DNA of 25,845 bases from NCBI GenBank assembly GCA_965368175.1, contig CBDULX010000017.1:1-25845 (forward strand). The letters run 5' to 3'. The DNA is from CBDULX01 sp965368175. Its GTDB lineage: Bacteria; Pseudomonadota; Gammaproteobacteria; SZUA-229. Made by a program: the position numbers and the translations under genes. Below, piece after piece: positions 6,777-14,071 of this stretch. Positions within the stretch are counted from its first letter, which is position 1, and each line of letters begins with the position of its first letter. The notes below the pieces were generated by a model. It was not told the origin of the DNA, did no database searches, and saw only the letters and a list, made by a program, of their open reading frames with translations.

Positions 6777-7223
6777 ATGCAACAGACATCCTTTAAACGA
6801 CCTGAATCGGTGCTGGTACTGGTATACACTAGAGCTGGTCAGGTGCTGTTAATGAATAGACGCCAGCCGGAAGGCTTCTGGCAGTCGGTGACCGGTAGCC
6901 TTAAGTGGGATGAAAATCCGCAACAGGCCGCCCTGCGTGAGCTCAAGGAAGAAACCGGGCTGGATTTGATACCCGTGGACTGTCGAATAGAAAACCAGTT
7001 TCCGATATTGTCGGAATGGCGAAGTCGATATCATCCCGATGTTACTGAAAACCGGGAATACCTGTTTGCGGTTGAGCTGGACAAGCCTTGTAAAATCCGA
7101 CTCAACCCCAATGAACATATTAAATATGAATGGCTGGACTGTAATCTGGCCATGCAACAATGTTCCTCCTGGACCAATAGTCAGGCCATTGAAATTCTGG
7201 TCAAAAACCGACGGGCTGAATAA
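6777..7223 (+). CDS. nudB: dihydroneopterin triphosphate diphosphatase (Nudix)
   Basis: A 148-residue Nudix hydrolase, close to E. coli NudB (150). It removes pyrophosphate from dihydroneopterin triphosphate in folate synthesis. The complete Nudix box runs GSLKWDE...REL-EETGL (about residues 39-63), with the metal-binding Glu residues present. The frame is open from 6687, but the first 30 codons do not resemble the family, and MQQTSFKRPESV at 6777 gives the normal N-terminus. The ribosome site there is poor (AGGT one base before the ATG). A possible -10 (TATAAC, 6767-6772) lies so close that a near-leaderless message is conceivable. The aspS-nudB pairing is widely conserved and supports the name over a generic Nudix call. 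nadA starts three bases after the stop, so the two are co-transcribed. Confidence 0.9.
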   Translation: MQQTSFKRPESVLVLVYTRAGQVLLMNRRQPEGFWQSVTGSLKWDENPQQAALRELKEETGLDLIPVDCRIENQFPILSEWRSRYHPDVTENREYLFAVELDKPCKIRLNPNEHIKYEWLDCNLAMQQCSSWTNSQAIEILVKNRRAE

Positions 7224-7226
7224 CCT

Positions 7227-8321
7227 ATGAATGCCGTAGCCATACAACCCTATGCTTTACTCGACGATGAAGAATGTGAGAGCCGCATTCTGGCGGCGAA
7301 ACAGAAACTGGGGGACCGCCTGGTCATACTGGGTCATCACTACCAGCGGGATGAAGTGTTCAGACATGCGGATTTTTCCGGTGACTCCTTAAAGTTATCT
7401 CGTGAAGCCGCGAAGTCCAATGCCGAATATATTGTGTTTTGTGGCGTGCATTTTATGGCTGAAGTGGCTGATATCCTGTCCCGGCCCGAACAGATTGCCA
7501 TACTGCCCGATATGGCAGCGGGTTGTTCCATGGCCGATATGGCCGATCTGGCTCATGTTGAAAAAGCCTGGCGCGAACTGTCTGAAGTACTTGATCCCGA
7601 TCAGAGTATCACCCCGGTTACCTATATTAATTCTGCCGCTGACCTCAAAGGCTTTTGTGGCCGTCATGGCGGTATCGTGTGTACCTCGACCAATGCCCGT
7701 CATGTGCTGGACTGGTCATTCAGCCAACGTGAAAAAGTACTGTTCTTCCCGGATCAGCACCTTGGTCGTAATACCGGCTACACCATGGGCCTGGATCTCG
7801 ATGAAATGGTAGTATGGGATTACGATAAACCCATGGGCGGGCTTACTCCGGAGCAGATTAAAAATGCCAAAATGATTTTATGGAAAGGCTTTTGCTCGGT
7901 ACATCAAATGTTCCAGCCGGAACAGATCGACAACTTCAAGGAAAAATACCCGGAAACCATCGTTATCGCTCATCCGGAAAGCCCGTTCGAAGTATGTCAG
8001 AAATCCGATTATGTCGGATCTACCGAATACATCATCAACACCATCGCCAATGGCGAACCCAATACCCGCTGGCTGGTGGCTACCGAACTGAATCTGGTCA
8101 ATAGACTTAATGAGCAGTTCAGGGACCAGGGCAAACAGGTGCATTTCATGTCTCCCACGGTGTGCATGTGTTCCACCATGTTTCGTATCGACCCCCAGCA
8201 TCTGGCCTGGGTGCTCGAAAACCTGGTGGAAGGCAAAGTGGTGAACCAGGTATCTGTGCCCGCCGATGTTGCCAAACACGCCAGAGCGGCGCTGGATCGC
8301 ATGCTGGAAGTATCGATTTAA
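7227..8321 (+). CDS. nadA: quinolinate synthase A
   Basis: A 364-residue [4Fe-4S] enzyme that condenses iminoaspartate with dihydroxyacetone phosphate to quinolinate, the second step of de novo NAD synthesis. The three expected cluster cysteines are visible as Cys100 (AAGCSM), Cys223 (KGFCSVH) and Cys313 or 315 (TVCMCSTM). The GHHYQRDEV stretch (36-44) and the ISTSTNA-like CTSTNARHV (152-160) place it in the longer NadA subgroup rather than the E. coli-like one. The start lies three bases after nudB with little Shine-Dalgarno sequence, suggesting translational coupling. In Pseudomonas nadA lies on the other side, near queC and tRNA-Lys, so its place here is a local rearrangement of a familiar neighbourhood. 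The partner L-aspartate oxidase is not in the window. Confidence 0.97.
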   Translation: MNAVAIQPYALLDDEECESRILAAKQKLGDRLVILGHHYQRDEVFRHADFSGDSLKLSREAAKSNAEYIVFCGVHFMAEVADILSRPEQIAILPDMAAGCSMADMADLAHVEKAWRELSEVLDPDQSITPVTYINSAADLKGFCGRHGGIVCTSTNARHVLDWSFSQREKVLFFPDQHLGRNTGYTMGLDLDEMVVWDYDKPMGGLTPEQIKNAKMILWKGFCSVHQMFQPEQIDNFKEKYPETIVIAHPESPFEVCQKSDYVGSTEYIINTIANGEPNTRWLVATELNLVNRLNEQFRDQGKQVHFMSPTVCMCSTMFRIDPQHLAWVLENLVEGKVVNQVSVPADVAKHARAALDRMLEVSI

Positions 8322-8336
8322 GTATCAGAGAGCATT

Positions 8337-8445
8337 TTTGCCACAGAGACACAGAGATCTCAGAGTTTTTTCTTAGTTGTTCAAGGTACTGCTTGAAAAA
8401 CCTTCATTTATTCTTTCTCCGTTTTCTCTGCGGCTCTGTGGCAAA
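8337..8445. repeat. dispersed inverted-repeat element, copy 2
   Basis: Arms 8337-8357 and 8425-8445 share the TTTGCCACAGAG and CACAGAG phrases with copy 1 at 188-274. The arms have three mismatches to each other, against one in copy 1, so this copy is more diverged. The middle is longer (67 nt) and shares only a CAGAGTTTTT(T) start with copy 1. It lies just past the nadA stop and fills most of the nadA-hydrolase gap. Confidence 0.75.
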
Positions 8446-8506
8446 CGCTTTAAATTAAATAAACAATTCACTTTATACTTCTGATTCTTTTGGGTATGTT
8501 GAAACC

Positions 8507-9163
8507 ATGAAAGAAGCAGTGGTGTTGATTCATGGTATCTGGATGACCGGTTCCGAGATGTGGCGGTTACGCCGACATTTGACGGCTTGCGGTTATGAAT
8601 GCCATGTCTATAAATATTCCAGTATGAGGGCCACGCCGGAGCAAAATGCTGATCGGTTGAATGACTTTGTGCAATCGATTAAGACGCCGGTAAAGCATTT
8701 TGTCTGTCATTCCCTGGGCGGTCTGGTGCTGCTGCATCTGTTTGATAAGTATCCCATTCAAAAACCCGGTCGTATTGTGCTCCTGGGAACGCCTGTAAAT
8801 GGCAGTCAGGTGGCGCAAAAGCTGAACCATAGTCGGCTCACTCGTTGGTTACTCGGGCGCAGTGTTGAAAATGGCGTACTGGGAGACAGACCCAAATGGA
8901 TGAAATGGAGAGATCTCGGTGTGATTGCCGGAACCCTGCCTCTGGGCGTGGGTTTGATGCTGGGTGGCCTGGATGGGCCAAACGACGGCACGGTATCGGT
9001 AGAGGAAACCCAGCTTAAAGGTGCCACCGATTTTATCAGTCTGCCGGTAAGTCATATTGGTCTGTTGTTGTCAAAAGAAGTTGCAACCCAGGTAGTGACC
9101 TTTTTGCGCGCGGGTAAATTCGGGGACGTGGCGACCAACCTGTTATTCGACGCTACGGGTTAA
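8507..9163 (+). CDS. alpha/beta hydrolase, lipase-like (EstA/PGAP1-type)
   Basis: A 218-residue hydrolase with the lipase-like oxyanion start VVLIHGIWMTG (5-15) and nucleophile elbow CHSLGG (67-72, Ser69). Probable triad partners are Asp160 (GPNDGTVS) and His183 (VSHIGLL). The GTPVNGS motif (95-100) is typical of triacylglycerol esterase/lipase-like proteins. There is no signal peptide, so it should act in the cytoplasm; the substrate is unknown and could be a lipid ester or thioester. The start ATG fits the fold, though the ribosome site is weak; a TATACT at 8474-8479 is a possible -10. It sits alone between the dispersed repeat and a palindromic terminator, between genes (nudB and yebC) that are neighbours in E. 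coli, so it is probably an insertion into a conserved block. Confidence 0.87.
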   Translation: MKEAVVLIHGIWMTGSEMWRLRRHLTACGYECHVYKYSSMRATPEQNADRLNDFVQSIKTPVKHFVCHSLGGLVLLHLFDKYPIQKPGRIVLLGTPVNGSQVAQKLNHSRLTRWLLGRSVENGVLGDRPKWMKWRDLGVIAGTLPLGVGLMLGGLDGPNDGTVSVEETQLKGATDFISLPVSHIGLLLSKEVATQVVTFLRAGKFGDVATNLLFDATG

Positions 9164-9167
9164 AACA

Positions 9168-9202
9168 AGTTGGAAGTTATAAGTCGTAAGTTGTAAGTTA
9201 AA
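9168..9202. repeat. five tandem heptanucleotides (AGTTGTA-like)
   Basis: Five consecutive seven-base units: AGTTGGA, AGTTATA, AGTCGTA, AGTTGTA and AGTTAAA. They begin five bases after the hydrolase stop codon and end just before a perfect palindrome. Seven is not a multiple of three and the array is outside any gene, so it is a simple intergenic microrepeat. Confidence 0.65.
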
Positions 9203-9209
9203 AAATAAT

Positions 9210-9259
9210 AAAAGAATGAAGCTCCCGCATCCTCGAGGATGCGGGAGCTTCATTCTTTT
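9210..9259. terminator. 50-bp perfect palindrome, probable bidirectional terminator
   Basis: Bases 9210-9259 form a perfect inverted repeat with 25-base arms centred on CCTCGAGG and no spacer. The GC-rich core (GCTCCCGCATCC and complement) is flanked by AAAAGAATGAA and TTCATTCTTTT, so each strand ends in a U-rich tail. This fits a Rho-independent terminator for the hydrolase gene that would also stop leftward transcription. Its length and perfection exceed what termination needs. Confidence 0.72.
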
Positions 9260-9381
9260 CAGTATTCCAATCTCTACACCTAGACACGGCACAATGCTAA
9301 ACTGTGCGGCATATTTATGTCCAACAAGGGTATTTCTCGCATAGTTAGGAGAAGTGCTTAAAAAATCGAAATGAGGTTGTT

Positions 9382-10134
9382 ATGGCGGGTCATAGTAAAT
9401 GGGCCAATATCAAACACCGTAAGGCGGCACAGGATAAAAAACGGGGTAAGATTTTTACCAAGCTGATTCGTGAAATCACCGTTGCAGCCCGCGGTGGCGG
9501 CGGGGGAGATCTGGATACCAATCCTCGATTACGACTGGCGGTGGACAAGGCTTTAAGCGCCAATATGACCAAAGATACCATCGATCGCGCCATCAAACGT
9601 GGTACCGGCGAGGGGGATGATGCGAATTACGAGGAAATTCGTTACGAAGGTTATGGCCCTGGGGGTACGGCGGTGATGGTGGATTGCATGACTGATAATC
9701 GTAACCGGACCGTATCAGAAGTGCGCCATGCCTTCACTAAATGCGGTGGTAATCTGGGTACTGATGGCTCAGTTGCCTATATGTTTAAAAAAACCGGTAT
9801 TCTAAGTTACCCGGCAGGACTGGATGAGGACAGGATTATAGATGCCGCACTGGAAGCTGGTGCTGATGATGTGCTGAGTAACGAGGATGGCAGCGTTGAA
9901 GTGATTACTTCGCCCGAAGAATTTATGACGGTCAAGCAAGCCATGAAGGCGGCAGGGCTAAAAGCGGAATCGGCAGAGATTATCCAGAAACCGGATACCG
10001 AAACCGAAGTTAGCTTCGAAGATGCAGAAAAAATTATAAATCTTATCGATACGCTGGAGGATCTGGACGATGTACAGGAGGTTCATTCCAATGCCGATTT
10101 TTCCGATGAAGTCATGGCTCAGTTACAGGCCTAG
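9382..10134 (+). CDS. yebC: YebC/TACO1-family regulatory protein
   Basis: A 250-residue protein with the family signature start MAGHSKWANIKHRKAAQDKKRGKIF and the glycine-rich stretch that follows (about 38-43). The acidic C-terminal domains are complete. Family members have been described both as DNA-binding regulators (PmpR) and as ribosome-associated translation factors that relieve stalling, as with mitochondrial TACO1; the sequence does not decide between these. The ATG has a TGAGG site (9372-9376) five bases upstream. Position before ruvCAB is the conserved arrangement in Gammaproteobacteria. ruvC begins three bases after the stop. Confidence 0.96.
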   Translation: MAGHSKWANIKHRKAAQDKKRGKIFTKLIREITVAARGGGGGDLDTNPRLRLAVDKALSANMTKDTIDRAIKRGTGEGDDANYEEIRYEGYGPGGTAVMVDCMTDNRNRTVSEVRHAFTKCGGNLGTDGSVAYMFKKTGILSYPAGLDEDRIIDAALEAGADDVLSNEDGSVEVITSPEEFMTVKQAMKAAGLKAESAEIIQKPDTETEVSFEDAEKIINLIDTLEDLDDVQEVHSNADFSDEVMAQLQA

Positions 10135-10137
10135 TCG

Positions 10138-10659
10138 GTGATTCGAATCATCGGCATTGATCCAGGGTCGCGCCAGACCGGTTACGGGATTATCGATTCC
10201 GATGGTCAAAACAGCCAGTATGTTGCCAGTGGTTGTATCTATGTGAAGGGAGACAACCTGCCCGAGCGGCTGGGTGATATTTTCGGCCGGGTCAGTGAAC
10301 TGGTGGTCGAGTGGCAACCGGTGGAAATGGCGATAGAACAGGTGTTTGTGAACAAGAATGTGGATTCCGCGTTAAAGCTCGGCCAGGCCAGGGGTGCAGC
10401 AATCTGTGCTGCCGTCCAGGCCAGTTTGCTGGTGAGCGAGTATACCCCTAAAGCGGTGAAAAGCGCGGTGGTAGGCACTGGTAATGCGAGCAAGGAGCAG
10501 GTGCAACACATGATGAATATGCTGTTGAGTCTGAAAATAAATCTTCAGGCCGATGAGGCTGATGCGTTGGGCGTTGCCCTGTGTCATGCTCATAATCGGA
10601 CACTGGCGGGTAAAATACCCTTACCCAGCCGACGTCGCAGCAAGGGGCGCTGGTTATGA
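10138..10659 (+). CDS. ruvC: Holliday junction resolvase RuvC
   Basis: A 173-residue endonuclease that cuts Holliday junctions after RuvAB branch migration, in the RNase H-like fold. The four metal-binding acids are visible: Asp8 (GIDPGSRQTGYG), Glu67 (IEQVF), Asp139 and Asp142 (ADEADALG). The length equals that of E. coli RuvC (173). The start is GTG at 10138, which gives the normal MIRIIGIDPG N-terminus; a weak CAGG lies about eight bases upstream inside the end of yebC, suggesting coupling. It is the first of the ruvCAB set, and ruvA follows after 64 non-coding bases. Confidence 0.97.
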   Translation: MIRIIGIDPGSRQTGYGIIDSDGQNSQYVASGCIYVKGDNLPERLGDIFGRVSELVVEWQPVEMAIEQVFVNKNVDSALKLGQARGAAICAAVQASLLVSEYTPKAVKSAVVGTGNASKEQVQHMMNMLLSLKINLQADEADALGVALCHAHNRTLAGKIPLPSRRRSKGRWL

Positions 10660-10723
10660 ATAAAATAACAAATCGCCGGTCACAGGCAAATCGATTCACG
10701 CAACCTGGATAGATAAACAAGAC

Positions 10724-11335
10724 ATGATAGGTCGATTACGCGGAAAAATTATCCACAAACAACCTCCCCAGTTGCTAATAGATGTGCAGGGCGTGGGCTA
10801 TGAAGTCGATGCGCCTATGTCAACTTTTTACCAGCTGCCCAACCTGGGTGAGGATGTGGTTCTGCATACCCATCTGGTAGTGCGGGAAGATGCCCAGCTA
10901 CTGTATGGATTTGCCTCGGAATCAGAGCGGGCTTTATTCAGAAATCTAATAAAAATCAGTGGAGTGGGTCCCAAGATGGGGCTGACTATCCTGTCCGGTA
11001 TGAATGCCCAGGAATTCATCCACTGTGTACAGGATAATGATGTGGCGGCGTTGGTAAGGATGCCGGGCATAGGCAAGAAAACCGCGGAACGGTTAATTAT
11101 TGAATTGCGAGATCGACTTAAAGATGAGCTGCCCGATGCGTCTACGGGCTTGCCATCTCAGGTGGCTGGACTGGTTCAGAATAATGCTACTCCAGCCGGT
11201 GACGCGGTCAGTGCTCTGATTGCTCTGGGTTACAAACCCCAGGAAGCCAGTAAAATGGTACGTTCATTCAACTCTGAAGGGCTGGGAGCGGAAGAGATTA
11301 TTCGACTCAGCTTACAGGGAGCGGCGAAAAAATGA
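10724..11335 (+). CDS. ruvA: Holliday junction branch migration protein RuvA
   Basis: A 203-residue junction-binding subunit that forms tetramers and recruits RuvB. The N-terminal OB domain (1-64) carries the acidic pin Glu55-Asp56 (VREDAQLLYGF). Two helix-hairpin-helix motifs follow (ISGVGPKMG from 78, MPGIGKKTAE from 113), and the C-terminal three-helix RuvB-binding domain is at about 155-203. The start codon follows only a poor ribosome site, but the N-terminus (MIGRLRGK) is that of the family. The stop overlaps the start of ruvB as ATGA, indicating translational coupling. Confidence 0.98.
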   Translation: MIGRLRGKIIHKQPPQLLIDVQGVGYEVDAPMSTFYQLPNLGEDVVLHTHLVVREDAQLLYGFASESERALFRNLIKISGVGPKMGLTILSGMNAQEFIHCVQDNDVAALVRMPGIGKKTAERLIIELRDRLKDELPDASTGLPSQVAGLVQNNATPAGDAVSALIALGYKPQEASKMVRSFNSEGLGAEEIIRLSLQGAAKK

Positions 11336-12378
11336 GTGCCGACGATGATCGACTGATATCCGCAAGAGGCAGTTTTGATGAAGAAACCATCGACCATGCG
11401 ATTCGCCCAAAATATCTGAAAGACTATTCCGGGCAGCCGATGGCTACAGAGCAGCTGGAGATTTTTATTCCAGCAGCCCGGGGACGCAGTGAGGCACTGG
11501 ATCATCTGTTGATCTTTGGCCCTCCAGGCCTGGGTAAAACCACCCTGGCCCATGTAGTGGCCAATGAAATGGGGGTTAATTTACGGCAGACTTCGGGCCC
11601 GGTACTGGAAAGACCGGGTGATCTGGCGGCTTTACTCACCAACCTGGAGCCTCATGATGTTTTGTTTGTGGATGAAATTCACCGTCTGAGCCCGGTGGTG
11701 GAGGAAGTACTGTATCCGGCCATGGAAGATTATCAGCTGGACATAATGATCGGTGACGGCCCCGCGGCACGTTCCATCAAGCTTGATTTGCCGCCATTTA
11801 CCCTGGTGGGTGCCACTACCCGGGCCGGTTCTCTAACGTCGCCGTTACGGGATCGTTTCGGCATAGTGCTGCGTCTGGAGTTTTACAATATTCAGGATCT
11901 GACCGCTATTGTGAAACGCTCGGCCCATATCCTCGGCGTGGAAATCGATCCGGGTGGTGCCGATGAAATAGCTCGCCGTGCTCGAGGCACGCCGCGTATC
12001 GCCAATCGATTGTTACGTCGGGTACGAGATTATGCTCAAGTTAAAGCGGATGGTAAGGTAAATACGGATGTGGCCGCCAGGGCGCTGGACATGCTGAAAG
12101 TGGATGCTTTTGGCTTCGATAACATGGATCGAAACCTGCTGCTCACGATTATAGAAAAATTTGACGGCGGTCCGGTGGGTGTGGAAAACCTGGCTGCGGC
12201 CATCGGTGAGGAACGGGATACCATTGAAGATGTGATCGAACCTTATCTTATCCAGCAGGGTTTTTTGATGCGAACTCCCAGAGGTCGGGTCGCCACTCCC
12301 AACGCCTATCGTCACTTTGGCTTAAAAATAAAAGCGAAGAATCAACCGGCTGATGATCTGTTTGATGACGGGGAATGA
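11332..12378 (+). CDS. ruvB: Holliday junction branch migration ATPase RuvB
   Basis: A 348-residue AAA+ motor that forms hexameric rings and drives branch migration with RuvA. Walker A GPPGLGKTT is at 63-71, Walker B DEIH at 114-117, sensor 1 GATTRAG at 160-166 and the arginine finger Arg173 in SPLRDRFG. The C-terminal winged-helix DNA-binding domain (about 260-335) ends in RTPRGRVAT. The ATG overlaps the ruvA stop. It is the last gene of the yebC-ruvCAB unit; no strong terminator follows before the Tol-Pal promoter region. Confidence 0.99.
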   Translation: MSADDDRLISARGSFDEETIDHAIRPKYLKDYSGQPMATEQLEIFIPAARGRSEALDHLLIFGPPGLGKTTLAHVVANEMGVNLRQTSGPVLERPGDLAALLTNLEPHDVLFVDEIHRLSPVVEEVLYPAMEDYQLDIMIGDGPAARSIKLDLPPFTLVGATTRAGSLTSPLRDRFGIVLRLEFYNIQDLTAIVKRSAHILGVEIDPGGADEIARRARGTPRIANRLLRRVRDYAQVKADGKVNTDVAARALDMLKVDAFGFDNMDRNLLLTIIEKFDGGPVGVENLAAAIGEERDTIEDVIEPYLIQQGFLMRTPRGRVATPNAYRHFGLKIKAKNQPADDLFDDGE

Positions 12379-12459
12379 TAATTTAACGAGCTTAGCCCCA
12401 AATTGACCGTGTGTTCGTTAAAACTAATATAGCTATTTTAATATTGCTGTTTTAATAAT

Positions 12460-12488
12460 TTGCGACAAAGTCACAGTTGCTATTTAAA
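12460..12488 (+). promoter_or_regulatory. candidate promoter of the ybgC-tol cluster
   Basis: TTGCGA (12460-12465), a 17-base spacer and TTTAAA (12483-12488) give a modest sigma-70 promoter in the AT-rich 166-bp gap between ruvB and ybgC. The start would be near 12495, leaving a leader of about 50 nt. This is the only gap before pal large enough for a promoter. Confidence 0.38.
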
Positions 12489-12544
12489 TAATCTTTACAA
12501 TGAAGAAATAAATTCCAGAAGTGTAAAAGAGATTTATAAGATAA

Positions 12545-12949
12545 ATGAACTTTAGCTGGCCGATACGCATCTATTACGAGGATACTGATTCAGGTGGCGT
12601 GGTATATCATGGAAAGTATCTGAATTTTCTGGAGCGATGCCGAACTGAATTTTTAAGGCATCGGGGCTTTGAGCAGGACAGGCTCATAAACGACAATAAT
12701 ATGTTATTTGTAGTGCGATCCATTAATATCGATTTTAATAAACCGGCCCGATTTAATGAGTTGCTGGAAGTCACAGCTCGGGTCAGTCAGATTAAAAAAG
12801 CCAGTTTATTATTTGAGCAAAAAATTATACGCTCATCCGATCAACAGCTCCTGTGTCAGGCTTCGGTACTGGTAGCCTGTTTAACTGCAGATGGCTTCAA
12901 ACCCAGGGCTTTGCCTGCTGGTTTCCGGGAGGCATTAGGTGTCGACTGA
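12545..12949 (+). CDS. ybgC: acyl-CoA thioesterase YbgC (Tol-Pal associated)
   Basis: A 134-residue hotdog-fold thioesterase, first gene of the Tol-Pal cluster as in most Gammaproteobacteria. The family motif YYEDTDSGGVVYH (10-22) contains the catalytic Asp15 and His22, and KYLNFLERCRTEFLR follows. It hydrolyses acyl-CoA thioesters in vitro and is thought to link phospholipid metabolism to the envelope machine. The ribosome site is weak (AAGAG far upstream, AGAT nearer). Its last 11 bases overlap tolQ, whose Shine-Dalgarno lies inside ybgC, so the two are translationally linked. Confidence 0.95.
   Translation: MNFSWPIRIYYEDTDSGGVVYHGKYLNFLERCRTEFLRHRGFEQDRLINDNNMLFVVRSINIDFNKPARFNELLEVTARVSQIKKASLLFEQKIIRSSDQQLLCQASVLVACLTADGFKPRALPAGFREALGVD
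12927..12932 (+). promoter_or_regulatory. Shine-Dalgarno that fixes the tolQ GTG start
   Basis: GGGAGG lies six bases before the GTG at 12939, inside the ybgC frame. This strong site supports the GTG as the true tolQ start. Confidence 0.75.
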
Positions 12950-13643
12950 TTTATCCATATTCCGCTTAATACTGGACGCCAGTGTACTGGTACAACTGGT
13001 CATGTTGCTGTTGCTGGTGGCATCGGTGCTGTCCTGGTTTATTATTTTTAACAAACACAAATTGCTAAATACCACCTCAGAAGCCGCCCTCAAATTTGAG
13101 GATCAGTTCTGGTCGGGTGGTGATTTGAGTGAGCTTTACACTGCACTCGGTCGTCGTCATCTGCCCAGGGAAGGCATGGAAAAAGTATTTGAAACGGGCT
13201 TTGCCGAATTTGCCCGTTTTTACAAGAGCAATATCGACCCCGCCTATATGATGGCCAGTGTTCAGCGCAGTATGAAAGTGGCTCTGTCTCGGGAAGAGGA
13301 TAAACTGGAGTCGAATTTATCTATGCTGGCGACCATAGGTTCCACCAGTCCCTATATTGGTCTGTTTGGCACCGTGTGGGGCATTATGAATTCCTTCACT
13401 GCACTGGGCACGGTACAGAATGCCACCCTGGCCATGGTGGCGCCGGGTATTGCCGAAGCCCTGATCGCTACCGCCATGGGTTTGTTTGCAGCCATACCTG
13501 CAGTGATTGCGTACAACCGTTATTCCGATGGTGTGGAGCGACTGATAGGCCGTTATGAAAATTTCGCCGAAGAGTTCGCGACTATTTTACAGCGTCAGTC
13601 CAGTCACCCCTCTGAGGCTGAGCAGACAGTCGAGGTCGGTTAA
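12939..13643 (+). CDS. tolQ: TolQ, proton-channel subunit of the Tol-Pal motor
   Basis: A 234-residue inner-membrane protein of the TolQ/ExbB/MotA family. With TolR it uses proton-motive force to drive TolA and keep the outer membrane constricting at division. Three membrane segments are visible: about 15-38, a pair member around GLFGTVWGIMNSF (near 143-155), and GIAEALIATAMGLFAAIPAV (near 168-190). A large cytoplasmic loop lies between the first two. The start is GTG with a strong GGGAGG site. The stop shares a base with the tolR ATG (TAATG). Length matches the family (230 in E. coli). Confidence 0.98.
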   Translation: MSTDLSIFRLILDASVLVQLVMLLLLVASVLSWFIIFNKHKLLNTTSEAALKFEDQFWSGGDLSELYTALGRRHLPREGMEKVFETGFAEFARFYKSNIDPAYMMASVQRSMKVALSREEDKLESNLSMLATIGSTSPYIGLFGTVWGIMNSFTALGTVQNATLAMVAPGIAEALIATAMGLFAAIPAVIAYNRYSDGVERLIGRYENFAEEFATILQRQSSHPSEAEQTVEVG

Positions 13644-14071
13644 TGGCCGGGCAGAAAAAACGGCGGCCCATATCTGAAATTAATGTGGTGCCCTATATTG
13701 ATGTGATGCTGGTATTGCTGATTATTTTCATGATAACCGCACCCTTGATACAGCAAGGCGTGGAAATCGATTTACCCCAGGCATTGGCCAATCCCATTGA
13801 CCCGGACCAGGCCGAACCGGTGGTGGTTACGGTGGATAAAAATGGCGCCTTTTATATTGATATTGGTGACCAGCCAGACAAACCGGTGGCTGCACAATTA
13901 CTGGTGAACCGGGTGGCTGCGGTGTTAAAACTGAAACCGGGTGTGCCTGTGCTGGTGCGTGGTGATCGTGCAGTGGCTTATGGACAGGTTGTGGATGTTA
14001 TGGTGTTGTTGCAGAAAGCCGGCGTACCCAGGGTGGGGCTGGTAACCGAACAACCGGAGATGTTGCAGTAA
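13643..14071 (+). CDS. tolR: TolR, Tol-Pal motor subunit
   Basis: A 142-residue protein of the ExbD/TolR family, paired with TolQ. The basic N-terminus (QKKRR) precedes a single membrane segment (about 17-38) holding the proton-relay Asp20 (PYIDVMLVLL). A periplasmic domain follows, ending near residue 140. It begins on the last base of tolQ and its stop shares a base with tolA (TAATG again), so the motor subunits are translated in strict coupling. Confidence 0.98.
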   Translation: MAGQKKRRPISEINVVPYIDVMLVLLIIFMITAPLIQQGVEIDLPQALANPIDPDQAEPVVVTVDKNGAFYIDIGDQPDKPVAAQLLVNRVAAVLKLKPGVPVLVRGDRAVAYGQVVDVMVLLQKAGVPRVGLVTEQPEMLQ

